Notes under the pieces: model-generated | Database searches by the model: none | Told to the model about the DNA's origin: nothing | What the model saw: only the letters and a program-made list of their open reading frames with translations | Assembly (NCBI RefSeq): GCF_030159995.1 | Contig: NZ_BSNM01000011.1 | Coordinates: forward strand, 434,001-498,000 | Reading direction: 5' to 3' | Length of the DNA: 64,000 nt | Source: Litoribrevibacter albus | GTDB taxonomy: Bacteria; Pseudomonadota; Gammaproteobacteria; Pseudomonadales; Litoribrevibacteraceae | Program-made: the position numbers and the translations under genes | Part shown: piece by piece, positions 55,822-64,000 of the stretch | How the letters are laid out: each line of letters starts with the position of its first letter | Position numbering within the stretch: position 1 is the first letter of the stretch

Positions 55822-56376
55822 TTACCTAAACTCAAGGTCGTAAAGCCCTGCTGATAAACAACTCCACTGGTCAATATATACACTGTTTCGAATATTTATA
55901 CTGCATTGTTCAAATTTAAAAATAGTGCTAACAATACTGATACCACCATAAGTCAGCCCTAATTTTTCATGTTGACTCGCTTTAAAATGACTAATTTCGA
56001 CAAAAGGCAACTTCTTTAATTCAACCAGAATTTTTTCTTCAAATTGTTTCTCTCTCGCAATATCAACTGAGCTTTCAATAACGCCGATATGCCACTGTAA
56101 AAAGCCATAAAAGCAGGCAAACAATACGCCAAGAGCGAGAGATAGGTATTTGATAAGCCTGAATTTGAGTAACCTAAACCTAACAACAACAAATTGAAGC
56201 AAAGCTATAAAAAAGCAAACAGGAAGAAGCAATAATAGAAAAATTAAGTAGTCTTGATGGGAGTATGAAATAGATGCAAAGTAAAGTTTATACACAAATG
56301 CTACAGCGCCTAAAACATACAATATCACGCACCAGATAGCAGATATTTTAAGCTGTTTTCTAGTTAAGTTATCCAT
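55822..56376 (-). CDS. Membrane protein of unknown function
   Basis: Encodes 184 residues with three N-terminal membrane helices (12-32, 43-65, 76-96) and a C-terminal soluble domain of about 80 residues containing cysteines (FKFEQCSINIRN, QWSCLSAG). I see no known family. It is very AT-rich, in line with the surrounding accessory region. Confidence 0.68.
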   Translation of the reverse strand: MDNLTRKQLKISAIWCVILYVLGAVAFVYKLYFASISYSHQDYLIFLLLLLPVCFFIALLQFVVVRFRLLKFRLIKYLSLALGVLFACFYGFLQWHIGVIESSVDIAREKQFEEKILVELKKLPFVEISHFKASQHEKLGLTYGGISIVSTIFKFEQCSINIRNSVYIDQWSCLSAGLYDLEFR

Positions 56377-56466
56377 GTGTTAAACATAATCTCTTGTTAT
56401 AACTTTCAGCCATTTGCTACAGACTCTTTTGTTGATATCAGGTTCAATACTTTGTCAGGAACCAAC

Positions 56467-56892
56467 TTACTTTCCGAAGCTAATTGGTAAGAGAAATTCA
56501 ACGTTTTCATCTGTTTCAGCTTTTTCAAAATCAAGCGAACAAAGTTTCTCACTAATCTGCTTTTCTAATCTTGTATTGGCAAGATCGGAATTAACCACCT
56601 TACAAGTTTTTGCTACCCCACTTGGTTCAATAGTCATTGAAATAACGATAGAACCACGAAGATCTGGGGTAGATCGCAATTCACGAGCATAAAGAGCAAA
56701 AATCTGTGATTTATTTTTATTTAGGGCTTTTCTTATTCTGTCTTCAATCGATTTTACATGGTGGTTTTGGGCTTCGGCATTTAATCTTTTTTGCCCGCCC
56801 TGAACATTTGAATTGGCAGGAATCTTGGCACAACTACTTAAGCCGACGGAGGCTACGAACATTAAGTGAATAGCTATTTTACCTAGGTGCAT
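56467..56892 (-). CDS. Lipoprotein with AgmX/PglI (TonB-like) C-terminal domain
   Basis: Encodes 141 residues. A lipoprotein signal ends at SSC (Cys21). The body has the AgmX/PglI pattern: IFALYARELRSTPDLRGSIVISMTIEPSGV, then VVNSDLANTRLEKQISEKLCSLDF. This domain is related to the TonB C terminus and is common in gliding and adventurous motility proteins and in envelope lipoproteins. No partner is visible. Confidence 0.75.
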   Translation of the reverse strand: MHLGKIAIHLMFVASVGLSSCAKIPANSNVQGGQKRLNAEAQNHHVKSIEDRIRKALNKNKSQIFALYARELRSTPDLRGSIVISMTIEPSGVAKTCKVVNSDLANTRLEKQISEKLCSLDFEKAETDENVEFLLPISFGK

Positions 56893-57271
56893 ACATTCGA
56901 CTCTATTTGAACCATTATTTCTAACATCCCAGCCCGGCCGCCCCTTGCGACGTTGTATTGTTATACACTACTTCTGACTCGTTCGCTCATCATGAAAACA
57001 GACCGATCAATAGCCTCATGCTTATTGTGGCTCTGAAGAAGTCTTCAAATTTAAAATAAATCAAGAATCCACATTTTTATTTTAGGTTGCATAAAAATTA
57101 ATTCTCCGACATAGCGCCGCAGATCAGTTTTCTATTTTTCGTCATTTTCTCAGACCAACCTTTCATTAGAACAACAAGTAAACTCACAAACGTTCAACGG
57201 ATGAGAGCCCCGGCCTCACGGTGTAGCTTTGCTGCTACTTATTATTTTTTGAATTTAGGTAATCTGCTTGA
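56893..57271. other. 379-bp gap between two lipoprotein genes
   Basis: AT-rich sequence without a plausible gene. A short stem GTAGC/GCTAC (57223-57238) followed by TTATTATTTTTT lies 22 bases downstream of the 57272 gene on its non-coding side and could work as a weak rightward terminator. Palindromic GC-rich bits (CCCGGCCGCC) near 56930 do not form a complete recombination site. Confidence 0.45.
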
Positions 57272-58009
57272 TTAAGAGTCACCTTGCACATTCGTACGCA
57301 ACCGTTTTATGTACTCTAATTCGTGCTTTGCGGTCTTATCATTTGGATTGATTTCAAGGCATTCATTAAACTTCACTTCAGCCTCATCCAAACGCCCCAG
57401 TTCAATCAAGCTGAACCCTATACCGCGTTTTGCACGCGTTAACTCTTTTTGTTTAACTTGGTCGGGTGAGTAGGTTTCTGCGGCATCTTCAGCTTTGATA
57501 AATACGTCTAAGGCTTCCTTCCAACTCTTCTTAATATGGTGAATATGTCCGACTTCGGACAAATACATAGCATTCGCAGGAGACATTGATAGCGCCTGAT
57601 CAAGAAGATTCTGTGCAAGCTCCAGCTCACCAAAATCCAGTACGGCATAGCCTTTAAAATACAGAGCATCGGCACACGTCTGTGCAACCGCCACCGCACT
57701 CTTTTGCTCGGCTGCTGCTTTCATCATGTAATAGAGCGTTTCGACTGGGCTTCTCGAAGCGTAGATCACTTCTTCCCTATCTTTATGCTGTTTTTGACAA
57801 AGGTCGATGGCCTTATCAAATTCCTTGATGGCTTTCTTCGTGCTTCTGTTTGAAAGGAAGGAATACCCCGAAGCAACATAATATTCAGGGCTGTCTTTAT
57901 CCATCGTTGAAAGTGGTGACGATTGCTGAGTGCCTTGCGTAGCACAACCAGATAACAGAATGATTAACGAGAACATGATCGTTCTCTTATGAGTTCCTAA
58001 CAATGTCAT
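57272..58009 (-). CDS. TPR lipoprotein, second copy type
   Basis: Encodes 245 residues. Lipobox LSGC follows a basic start (MTLLGTHKRTIMFSLII), so the lipidated Cys is about residue 22. TPR-type units follow, such as YYVASGYSFLSNRSTKKAIKEFDKAI, ALYFKGYAVLDFGELELAQNLLDQAL and IGFSLIELGRLDEAEVKFNECLEINPNDKTA. It resembles in plan, but not obviously in sequence, the TPR lipoprotein at 49662. It probably works as an envelope scaffold. Confidence 0.82.
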   Translation of the reverse strand: MTLLGTHKRTIMFSLIILLSGCATQGTQQSSPLSTMDKDSPEYYVASGYSFLSNRSTKKAIKEFDKAIDLCQKQHKDREEVIYASRSPVETLYYMMKAAAEQKSAVAVAQTCADALYFKGYAVLDFGELELAQNLLDQALSMSPANAMYLSEVGHIHHIKKSWKEALDVFIKAEDAAETYSPDQVKQKELTRAKRGIGFSLIELGRLDEAEVKFNECLEINPNDKTAKHELEYIKRLRTNVQGDS

Positions 58010-58051
58010 AAGTACACTATCCCTGTGTTCAATAACTCTATATTTGTGTGA

Positions 58052-58423
58052 TTATTTCTCAGTCGATCTAAACAGCGCCAATTCCGTTAGCAGCCACTCA
58101 GAGCTTTCGATTTCCGGTTCTGCTCCGCATTTCACTTTATATTTTCTTCCAGACAAACTGCTTTTTGTCGCAGAGTATTTAATAAAGTCCTCTGGCGTAT
58201 CAACCAATCCTTTGCCTAATACATAGTCATATTTTTTCTTAATGTGATCAGCCGCGTCAGTGGCCTCATGCCAGGTGCTGTTTCGCATGAACTTACAAGA
58301 TGAAGCGGAAACAAACGACAGCAGATGATTGATTTGTTTTTCTGTCTCAGGATTAAGATCCGACGCGTAGCCATACAACGGAAGTAAAAGAGTAACAACA
58401 GACAATAATTTTACGTGTTTCAT
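58052..58423 (-). CDS. DUF5329-like secreted protein
   Basis: Encodes 123 residues. A signal peptide (MKHVKLLSVVTLLLPLYGYA) precedes EKQINHLLSFVSASSCKFMRNSTWHEATDAADHI, DFIKYSATKSSLSGRKYKVKC and WLLTELALFR, a pattern I associate with DUF5329 periplasmic proteins with a disulfide. Its function is unknown. It follows the next upstream gene by 24 bases, so it may be cotranscribed. Confidence 0.72.
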   Translation of the reverse strand: MKHVKLLSVVTLLLPLYGYASDLNPETEKQINHLLSFVSASSCKFMRNSTWHEATDAADHIKKKYDYVLGKGLVDTPEDFIKYSATKSSLSGRKYKVKCGAEPEIESSEWLLTELALFRSTEK

Positions 58424-58446
58424 ATGTGACCTGGAAAAGTGAGGGC

Positions 58447-58707
58447 TTATGATTCAGATGCTTCTATCCACATGAAATAGTCCTGCTCAGAATCAAACAC
58501 AAGAAAGTCTTGAACAGAATTCCATGCAATTGCACATGTATTATTTAATGCCGAATCTTTTGATGTTGCGCCTAAAGGAATACGTCCAACGACAAAGAGT
58601 CGATCTTGAATTGTTTGAAACGAAATATCTTTCATGGCCAAGGTTTCAGAAACAGAACTAAATGAAACGGTTTTTCCTTGAAACATATCCTCAACCTCTA
58701 AACTCAT
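58447..58707 (-). CDS. Unknown 86-residue protein
   Basis: Encodes 86 residues, cytosolic and beta-rich (GKTVSFSSVSETLAMKDISFQTIQDRLFVVGRIPLGAT, then AWNSVQDFLVFDSEQDYFMWIEASES). No family is recognised. It lies between the DUF5329-like gene and the 58746 gene on the same strand, with gaps of 23 and 38 bases, so the three may form one transcript. Confidence 0.62.
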   Translation of the reverse strand: MSLEVEDMFQGKTVSFSSVSETLAMKDISFQTIQDRLFVVGRIPLGATSKDSALNNTCAIAWNSVQDFLVFDSEQDYFMWIEASES

Positions 58708-58745
58708 ATTGTTCCTCCATGAAAAAACAGTTTAAAGTTAGCTTG

Positions 58746-59276
58746 TTAGAGCCCTTTAGAATGAAGTACAACAATTCCGTTTTGATACGGAGAATCAATA
58801 ACAACTCTACTAATAGAATCTACCTTCACCAGCTTCTTCATCCTTGATAAAGTCCTTTTAACACCAAATGTATATATCTTTAACCACTCTTCATCATGAG
58901 CTTCGATCTCAGCTATATCAAAGTTATCCTCATCATGACTCGAATGAAGGCAAACACTCGAAAACTTTTGGGACGCTTCGATAATAATGTCTTCCAACTC
59001 AAAAGATTCAAAGCTTGGCGGGGGAAGTGACGGTACGCTGTTTGAAAGAATAGAGAGAGCTTGATGCTCTCTGTTTCCCCAAAAAACTTCTGTAATTTGA
59101 TCTGTTTTAAATACAGAAAATCCTTCAAATATTCCATCACAATCAACAAGTGTCATTAATACAAGGTTGTCATCCGCTTTCAAAATATATCCGGTCAGCT
59201 CTTCATCATGACAATCTCGTTCAACTGAAATTAGCTCTTTGTTGTTTGCATGTATATTTAATTCTTCAACGAGCAC
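58746..59276 (-). CDS. Unknown 176-residue protein, two-part fold
   Basis: Encodes 176 residues. The first half contains a beta sheet with acidic turns (ISVERDCHDEELTGYILKADDNLVLMTLVDCDG, FKTDQITEVFWGN), and the second half is helix plus strand (LEDIIIEASQKFSSVCLH, EWLKIYTFGVKRTLSRMKKL). The first half recalls small Sm-like or immunity-type barrels, without a firm match. No partner is known. Confidence 0.65.
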   Translation of the reverse strand: MLVEELNIHANNKELISVERDCHDEELTGYILKADDNLVLMTLVDCDGIFEGFSVFKTDQITEVFWGNREHQALSILSNSVPSLPPPSFESFELEDIIIEASQKFSSVCLHSSHDEDNFDIAEIEAHDEEWLKIYTFGVKRTLSRMKKLVKVDSISRVVIDSPYQNGIVVLHSKGL

Positions 59277-59341
59277 TACGATCTCTCCTTTGATCTAACT
59301 CTAAAAACTGAACCATGAAGATTCATACTCACTGAGAAAAC

Positions 59342-59782
59342 TTATGTATTTTTCGAATAAAGCGTAGTAATCCCAAGCGTAGTCGCCGCTTGATAACTCA
59401 CATTCGCTTGTTGCTGTGCATACACTGCATTGGCAGCAGCCATCGCAACAGCATTGCCAATGGTTTGATAAAGGCTGCCCATTGCCATCGCCGGAGCTTC
59501 CCCTAACACCTTTGTATTTGCTTGGGTGACAGAGTCAACCACTTTAGAGTTGACTGTTTGAGGGCTTACAGAGGCAGCCGATGCAGTTGTGGCCGAAGAA
59601 GCATCAAAACACGCCATGGCATGCTTGGCGCCCTCCATGAAAGATAAAATATTGTTCGCCTGATGCTCGCCCAATTTGGAAAGCACTTTCGCATCGGAGA
59701 TGCCCATGTCTTTCAGCTTTTCAATTTGATCAGGACGTGCGTTTTGTTCGGATTCGTTTCTTTGAGGCATTTCGATGTTCAT
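59342..59782 (-). CDS. RebB-family R-body protein
   Basis: Encodes 146 residues. The C-terminal 75 residues carry the RebB signature (VNSKVVDSVTQANTKVLGEAPAMAMG, MAAANAVYAQQQANVSYQAATTLGITTLYS). Reb proteins assemble into R-bodies, coiled ribbons that unroll at low pH in some symbionts and rhizobia and are toxic to eukaryotic hosts. The N-terminal 60 residues (ERNESEQ..., EKLKDMGISDAKVLSKLGEHQANNIL) are an extension beyond the shortest RebB proteins. No rebA, rebC or rebD is present in the window. Confidence 0.87.
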   Translation of the reverse strand: MNIEMPQRNESEQNARPDQIEKLKDMGISDAKVLSKLGEHQANNILSFMEGAKHAMACFDASSATTASAASVSPQTVNSKVVDSVTQANTKVLGEAPAMAMGSLYQTIGNAVAMAAANAVYAQQQANVSYQAATTLGITTLYSKNT

Positions 59783-59835
59783 AGTCCACTCCTTGGTTTG
59801 ATCCGTGATTGGATCTTCCTGAGTCTACAATTACT

Positions 59836-60195
59836 CTAGGCTTGTTGCGACCACTTAGGTATTAATTCAGCTAACTCACGAGCTATTTCTTCAGTGCTAG
59901 TCATATGAGCACCGCAGGGATTGTCCCCCTGTAAAAAATCAATTATTTGTGGCTTATATACTTTTTTAACCCTGAGGTTTTCAACAGTACTTACAGGAAT
60001 AATACAGCTAACAAATTTTCCTGTTCTTCGGTGCTGACCTATGACAATTATAGACTCTGCAGTGCCATAGAAAGCACCAACGATATAAACCTTTGCCCCA
60101 CCTTTAAACTTTCGTAAACCTACCTTAGTTTCAGTTCCACTGTCTCCGCACGGTATCTCCTTTTTTATATTAGCGACAACACACCAACGATCCAT
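59836..60195 (-). CDS. Unknown 119-residue protein
   Basis: Encodes about 119 residues from the ATG at 60195, with AAGG upstream; the ATG at 60210 would add five residues. A beta-rich body (RWCVVANIKKEIP, GLRKFKGGAKVYIVGAFYGTAESIIVIGQHRRTGKFVSCIIPV) ends in a helix (STEEIARELAELIPKWS). It resembles small immunity-type hypotheticals, but I cannot name the family. It is 54 bases upstream of rebB on the same strand. Confidence 0.65.
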   Translation of the reverse strand: MDRWCVVANIKKEIPCGDSGTETKVGLRKFKGGAKVYIVGAFYGTAESIIVIGQHRRTGKFVSCIIPVSTVENLRVKKVYKPQIIDFLQGDNPCGAHMTSTEEIARELAELIPKWSQQA

Positions 60196-60254
60196 AATTG
60201 AAACCTTCATAAGAACTCATGAATAGTAAAAGCTCATTTGATCACACGGCTAAA

Positions 60255-60581
60255 TCACACAGCCAAATAGCGCATCATCCACTCAAGCATCACCTCCGCC
60301 GTAACACCACTGAACGGGATTTCTGTGAAACTGCCCTCAGGGTCTTTGTCCCGCCAAGCGAACTGGTAACTAATGGAATCCGGCTTGTCATCATGCAGTA
60401 TCAGGATGATTCGCTTACCATTTTTCAAACAATCAATGGTCATCACATCCACTGGAATACCACTGTCGCGCATGTTCTGGCTAACGCCCACAATAGGGTC
60501 AATGTCGGCGATTTCTTTCTGAAAACGTGTATGAGCTTCGGTGGCAATGTCACACAGTTCATGAAGGTTTTTATGAGTCAT
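60255..60581 (-). CDS. Unknown 108-residue protein
   Basis: Encodes about 108 residues from the ATG at 60581. MTHKNLHELCDIATEAHTRFQKEIADIDPIVGVSQN reads as a helical start, and PVDVMTIDCLKNGKRIILILHDDKPDSISYQFAWRDKDPEGSFTEIPF as a beta sheet with acidic turns. No family is recognised, but the plan is that of a small cytosolic binding protein. It lies in line with the 59836 gene and rebB and may share their transcript. Confidence 0.62.
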   Translation of the reverse strand: MTHKNLHELCDIATEAHTRFQKEIADIDPIVGVSQNMRDSGIPVDVMTIDCLKNGKRIILILHDDKPDSISYQFAWRDKDPEGSFTEIPFSGVTAEVMLEWMMRYLAV

Positions 60582-60758
60582 AAGATTCCGTTTTTGATCG
60601 CATCCGTTGATCACCCTTAGCAAACCTCACCAGAAGAATTACAAAGTGGTCATCGCAACTAAATAAACCCGAGCGAGATTACCAAGTCTGCCTATGTTTT
60701 GATACACCTAAAAAAATCACGAAAGAGAAGTGAGCCGTTCATTTTAATCGCCTGTGGA

Positions 60759-63392
60759 TCAATCCACCTGACGAAGCACAAAGCTGACCGCTTCCGTGCG
60801 ATTGCTCACGCCGAGCTTGGTGTATATGTTTTTTAAATGCCATTTTGTGGTGGAAAGCGCGATGCCTGATTGCTGACTGATCGACTCGTTGGTGATACCG
60901 GATCGCAGCAACTCAAATATCTCAAACTCTTTTCCCGTTAAAAGATGCTTTAAAGAAACGTCGTGGGAAGACAGTCGTTGCGTCCCCAATAAGGACTCAA
61001 AAGTGTCACGAAACAAGCTCGGCAGTTTTATCTTATCCAGATCAATCCCTGCCTTAAAAACATCGGCTAACCCTGGCGCTTCATCAAACACACTGCGAGA
61101 AAAACACACCAAACCATAACGCTCTATGAGTTTAGTGAGTGAGTGGAGTGCCGATTCCACATGGCCTTGGCGAAATACAATCGAGATACAATTACTTCGT
61201 GCGACCAGCGCTCTGGACTTAATACCGAGTAAATCAAGCGCATCCGCAAGCTCTTCCAGTAATTCGATGGCTTGTTTATAACGAGTCTTCGCAATCAACC
61301 AATACACGGCAGCCAGTACTAAACGTTCACGCCTCTCTTCATAGTGACGTAACGATTGCACCTCCCCCTTCACCATGAATTCGGATAATCCGTATCGTTC
61401 AAAGATCAAATCACATTCATTCTTTTTGGTATCCACCAATGCCTGACGAATTTTTTCCTGGATAACTTGACTGCAAAATCGTTGGTAATCGCCCAGAGAT
61501 AAGATGCGTTCCAGCTGTTCTAAGAGTCGTCCTGCTTTTGTACCGTCACCTTCAATATGCATCAGCCTGGAGCTGTAGAGATAGGCCATGGCAACGGCTT
61601 CAGTGGCACATGAATGATTCACTAAGGGAACAAGCTCCGTGCCTAACTTCCACGCCTCATCCAGTTGGTTTTGTTCATAGTCCACCACCATCATGGCCGT
61701 CGCCAAGTTGATCCAACGAGGCGTCTTTTTACCATGTCTGATCGGATTAAATGCTTTAGACGTCTCTTGTACTGCTTCGATGCCCCGACCTAAATTGCGA
61801 TCACAAAGAATAATAATGGGAGTCGCAAAGCTCTCAAAAAACTTGTGAGACATCCGCTGTAAACTCGGCAGAACGTCATTGGCCACTCTGAAGGCTTCAT
61901 TCAACTGCCCGTGACACATCAATAAATACGCATCCAACAACTTATTAAACGCATCAACCATCACGGGGGTATTGGGTTGCCGTTTGGTTTTGCGAAGGGT
62001 GTATTTTTCAACTTCAGAATCGTTTTGAAAGACCGCAAGAATGCGCTCAAAAAACCGGGTATAGGACGTTAACTCCGCATTGGAATTTCTGCGTGTGATG
62101 TCCTTTAAGATCTCAAGATAATAAGCCGCTTGATTAAAACAGCGCGTAAAGCTCAGAGCGTATAATTTATACAACAACAGCGAGGTATGGGTATTCAAGA
62201 GTTCATCGGATACATCATTTAACGAGCGAACGATGGGTTCCAAGTCGCCTTCTTTAAACCAGTCGGAACAGACTTGGGTAAGAATCTGTAAATAGTAGTT
62301 CTGATCAGCCGACAACCGAGCGTGATAGATGGCTTCAGTCTTATCGCCAATACTCAGGTAAAACTCAGAGGCTTTAAGATGCAGTTGCTGAATGTATTCG
62401 ATACCGTTTTCCTGCTCCAAAATTTTCAACAAGAACTCTCTGAGCAACGGGTGATAGCGATACCAACCTTGTCGATTAGGGTCAGCCCCAAGAAACAAAT
62501 CCTGCATCCGCACTTCTTCCAGCTTGGCACTGCCATAATCCAAACCAAACGCGTTTTCGCATAACTCCCGATTGAACGACTGACACACCGAGGTCAACAA
62601 AACAAACGTCTTCAAACCCGGGCTTAATCGGTGAATCACTTCATGGCCTAAGTAATCCAGTAGCTCTGATCGACTTCCGTTAAACACCGTCATTGGCGTA
62701 CCGTTGGATTTATCCAGAGCCAGCAACGCTAACTTAGTCCCCACAAACCAACCTTCGGTTTGTTGCAACACCGCCACCACCTGGGATGCATCCAACTGCG
62801 GAGCACCAATGGCCTTATTCAATCGTTCGAGATCATCCTCGGATAACTTGAAGTCATTACTGTCAATCACCAGAGCAATGCCATCCGTCTTCATTCGGGT
62901 TAACGACAACGCAGGATAATATCGTGATGAAATAACCACAGTGACGTGAGACGGGAGCGCATAAATTAGCTTCTCCAACGTGTGCTGCACCTGACCAGAA
63001 CTCAAGTTATGAAAGTCATCAAGGACAATGACCAACGGAAAATCTAACTGAGTCAACGCCTGACGAAAGACGTCGATCAGTAGCTCTGTTTCAACCTCCC
63101 GATCGTCTTTGAAGAGATTGAAGTAGGGTTCATCCCACAGCGGGGCAATGCGCTTAATCGCTTCAAACAATTGAGCAAATAAACAGCTACCGCCTTTGTC
63201 ATCATGGCGCTCTGAAATATCAAACATAAGCACCTGAGTAGACGGAGACACTTTGGCTAAGAGGTCGGAAAACTGCTCTAACAGAATACTCTTCCCCGAT
63301 CCGGCAGGCGCAATGGACAGGATCAAAGAGTACTCACATCCCCTGTACAATAAATCAATAAGATTTTGTCGGACTATGTAGTTGCTCATCAT
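60759..63392 (-). CDS. MalT-like LuxR-family regulator
   Basis: Encodes about 877 residues from the ATG at 63392. The N-terminal STAND-type ATPase has Walker A APAGSGKS and Walker B VIVLDDFHNL. It is followed by a winged-helix and TPR-like superhelix (about 380-800) and a C-terminal LuxR HTH (LTGKEFEIFELLRSGITNESISQQSGIALSTTKWHLKNIYTKLG). MalT-type regulators bind an inducer through the superhelix and activate promoters. The divergent gene at 63874 is the obvious target. A possible MalT-like box is noted at 63628. Confidence 0.92.
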   Translation of the reverse strand: MMSNYIVRQNLIDLLYRGCEYSLILSIAPAGSGKSILLEQFSDLLAKVSPSTQVLMFDISERHDDKGGSCLFAQLFEAIKRIAPLWDEPYFNLFKDDREVETELLIDVFRQALTQLDFPLVIVLDDFHNLSSGQVQHTLEKLIYALPSHVTVVISSRYYPALSLTRMKTDGIALVIDSNDFKLSEDDLERLNKAIGAPQLDASQVVAVLQQTEGWFVGTKLALLALDKSNGTPMTVFNGSRSELLDYLGHEVIHRLSPGLKTFVLLTSVCQSFNRELCENAFGLDYGSAKLEEVRMQDLFLGADPNRQGWYRYHPLLREFLLKILEQENGIEYIQQLHLKASEFYLSIGDKTEAIYHARLSADQNYYLQILTQVCSDWFKEGDLEPIVRSLNDVSDELLNTHTSLLLYKLYALSFTRCFNQAAYYLEILKDITRRNSNAELTSYTRFFERILAVFQNDSEVEKYTLRKTKRQPNTPVMVDAFNKLLDAYLLMCHGQLNEAFRVANDVLPSLQRMSHKFFESFATPIIILCDRNLGRGIEAVQETSKAFNPIRHGKKTPRWINLATAMMVVDYEQNQLDEAWKLGTELVPLVNHSCATEAVAMAYLYSSRLMHIEGDGTKAGRLLEQLERILSLGDYQRFCSQVIQEKIRQALVDTKKNECDLIFERYGLSEFMVKGEVQSLRHYEERRERLVLAAVYWLIAKTRYKQAIELLEELADALDLLGIKSRALVARSNCISIVFRQGHVESALHSLTKLIERYGLVCFSRSVFDEAPGLADVFKAGIDLDKIKLPSLFRDTFESLLGTQRLSSHDVSLKHLLTGKEFEIFELLRSGITNESISQQSGIALSTTKWHLKNIYTKLGVSNRTEAVSFVLRQVD

Positions 63393-63873
63393 TATTATTC
63401 TTATTTTTTTAAAGCGACATTCATGTACGTCATTTCCAGCACACACTTGTTACTCAAAATTTTGGGCCAGAAATTCACTGTCTACTATTTAAACAATTCA
63501 GCAAATATGAAACACCTCTCAAGATGAACAAAAAACAGTTCCAAATCTAAGAATATTTCCTGACTTCCAGACATAAAACCCCACTGTTTTCGGCACCTTT
63601 TTAACAATACCCGACCACCCTCCAAGTTCATCCCCCTTCTTTAGGACGGGTGTAAATAAAACAAACGTCGACAGTAAGATCTTCTCGCAGCCTCTTTGAC
63701 CCCAGAGGTGAAAAAGAACACCTGTATCTTTTAATAAACACCAGACCAAAGTGCGCTGCACAGCCATACGTGCTGTAGAAACACGCTCTAGAAGCTCGAA
63801 GTACGAAAAGAAAAACAAAAAACCCGCAGTAAATAAGACTCAATAAAAATAAAATTAATGGAGATCGAACATC
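63393..63873. other. Divergent regulatory region, luxR versus the 63874 gene
   Basis: A 481-bp AT-rich gap. A short inverted repeat AGGTG/CACCT surrounds an A-rich loop near 63705-63722. On the minus strand GGGGGATGA (63628-63636) resembles a MalT box. The small minus-strand frame at 63519-63818 looks like chance: it lacks a ribosome-binding site and any family pattern. Confidence 0.5.
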
Positions 63874-64000
63874 ATGAACTCGGTATGGGTGACCTGGCCA
63901 TCGTTGGTCAAGTTCGGAACACTGGGTGTCGCTGCTGCTGCACTCACGTTAAGTCTGGAACGCACTGAACTGCTTAAAAACAACATGTTTGCCACAGAAG
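63874..64000 (+). CDS. N terminus of a gene divergent from luxR (partial)
   Basis: The ATG at 63874 is preceded by GGAGA nine bases upstream. The first 42 residues contain a hydrophobic segment (LVKFGTLGVAAAALTLSL) after WVTWPS, then ERTELLKNNMFATE, and the frame runs off the window. The hydrophobic stretch suggests a signal peptide or membrane anchor. The family cannot be told. It is probably controlled by the MalT-like regulator. Confidence 0.6.
   Translation, partial: MNSVWVTWPSLVKFGTLGVAAAALTLSLERTELLKNNMFATE

Noticed and set aside
56930-56965. GC-rich patch CCCGGCCGCCCC as an attC or IS end
   Set aside because: Its flanks are only partly complementary, and no matching second copy or transposase was found.
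54073-60623. Integron cassette array
   Set aside because: Small unrelated genes on one strand suggested it, and some GTTRRRY/RYYYAAC-like words occur near 55650 and 57190, but none forms a complete attC with paired outer and inner arms, and no integrase was seen.
63519-63818. 99-residue minus-strand frame upstream of luxR
   Set aside because: It has no family pattern and no ribosome-binding site, and it sits in the presumed regulatory gap; the overlapping 71-residue frame in another register is equally unsupported.

Overview
The window is chromosomal DNA from a gammaproteobacterium, most likely a marine Oceanospirillales/Pseudomonadales relative. This rests on gene order: lptC-lptA-lptB-rpoN-hpf-ptsN-rapZ-ptsO followed by darP, yhdP-rng-maf-mreDCB and a divergent gatCAB is the arrangement known from Pseudomonas and relatives. 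No rRNA, tRNA, CRISPR array, transposase, integrase or prophage gene was recognised.

Region 1 (1-27.5 kb) is mostly core genome. It holds LPS transport (lptC end, lptA, lptB), sigma-54 with its satellite genes (hpf, ptsN, rapZ, ptsO), the Mg channel mgtE, ribosome assembly factor darP, the cell-shape and envelope block (yhdP, rng, maf, mreD, mreC, mreB), the tRNA amidotransferase gatCAB, ubiX, mpl, fbp and a 919-residue DUF349 protein. Two regulatory features stand out here. One is a well-formed -24/-12 promoter just upstream of rpoN itself. The other is a 200-nt leader before the DUF349 gene, packed with hairpins, whose last segment can pair either with an upstream stem or with the Shine-Dalgarno sequence.

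Region 2 (27.5-46 kb) carries metabolic and stress genes with local regulators: an amino-acid-type binding protein, a CBS protein, a YheT hydrolase, TetR + AidB-like acyl-CoA dehydrogenase, a membrane J-domain protein, a diguanylate cyclase, azoR/pirin with a divergent LysR, an orphan Tae4-type T6SS amidase with a tiny overlapping membrane gene, HPP/TetR, a duplicated lipoprotein family, and a TetR-MipA-secreted FAH-fold enzyme cluster. Several short tandem repeats (13, 14, 21 and 30 bp units) lie in this part. The aidB-dnaJ gap contains a perfect CRP-type palindrome and two intrinsic terminators but no gene, which suggests a hidden small RNA.

Region 3 (46-64 kb) is accessory. It has many short, mostly minus-strand genes of unknown function, two TPR lipoproteins, a type I methionine aminopeptidase, a LysR/MFS pair, the C-terminal stump of a lost solute-binding protein, an orphan RebB-family R-body protein and a large MalT-like LuxR regulator. 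A divergent gene beginning at 63874 runs off the window.

Family names come from recognising motifs by eye. No database search was run, and regulatory sites are sequence-pattern predictions.
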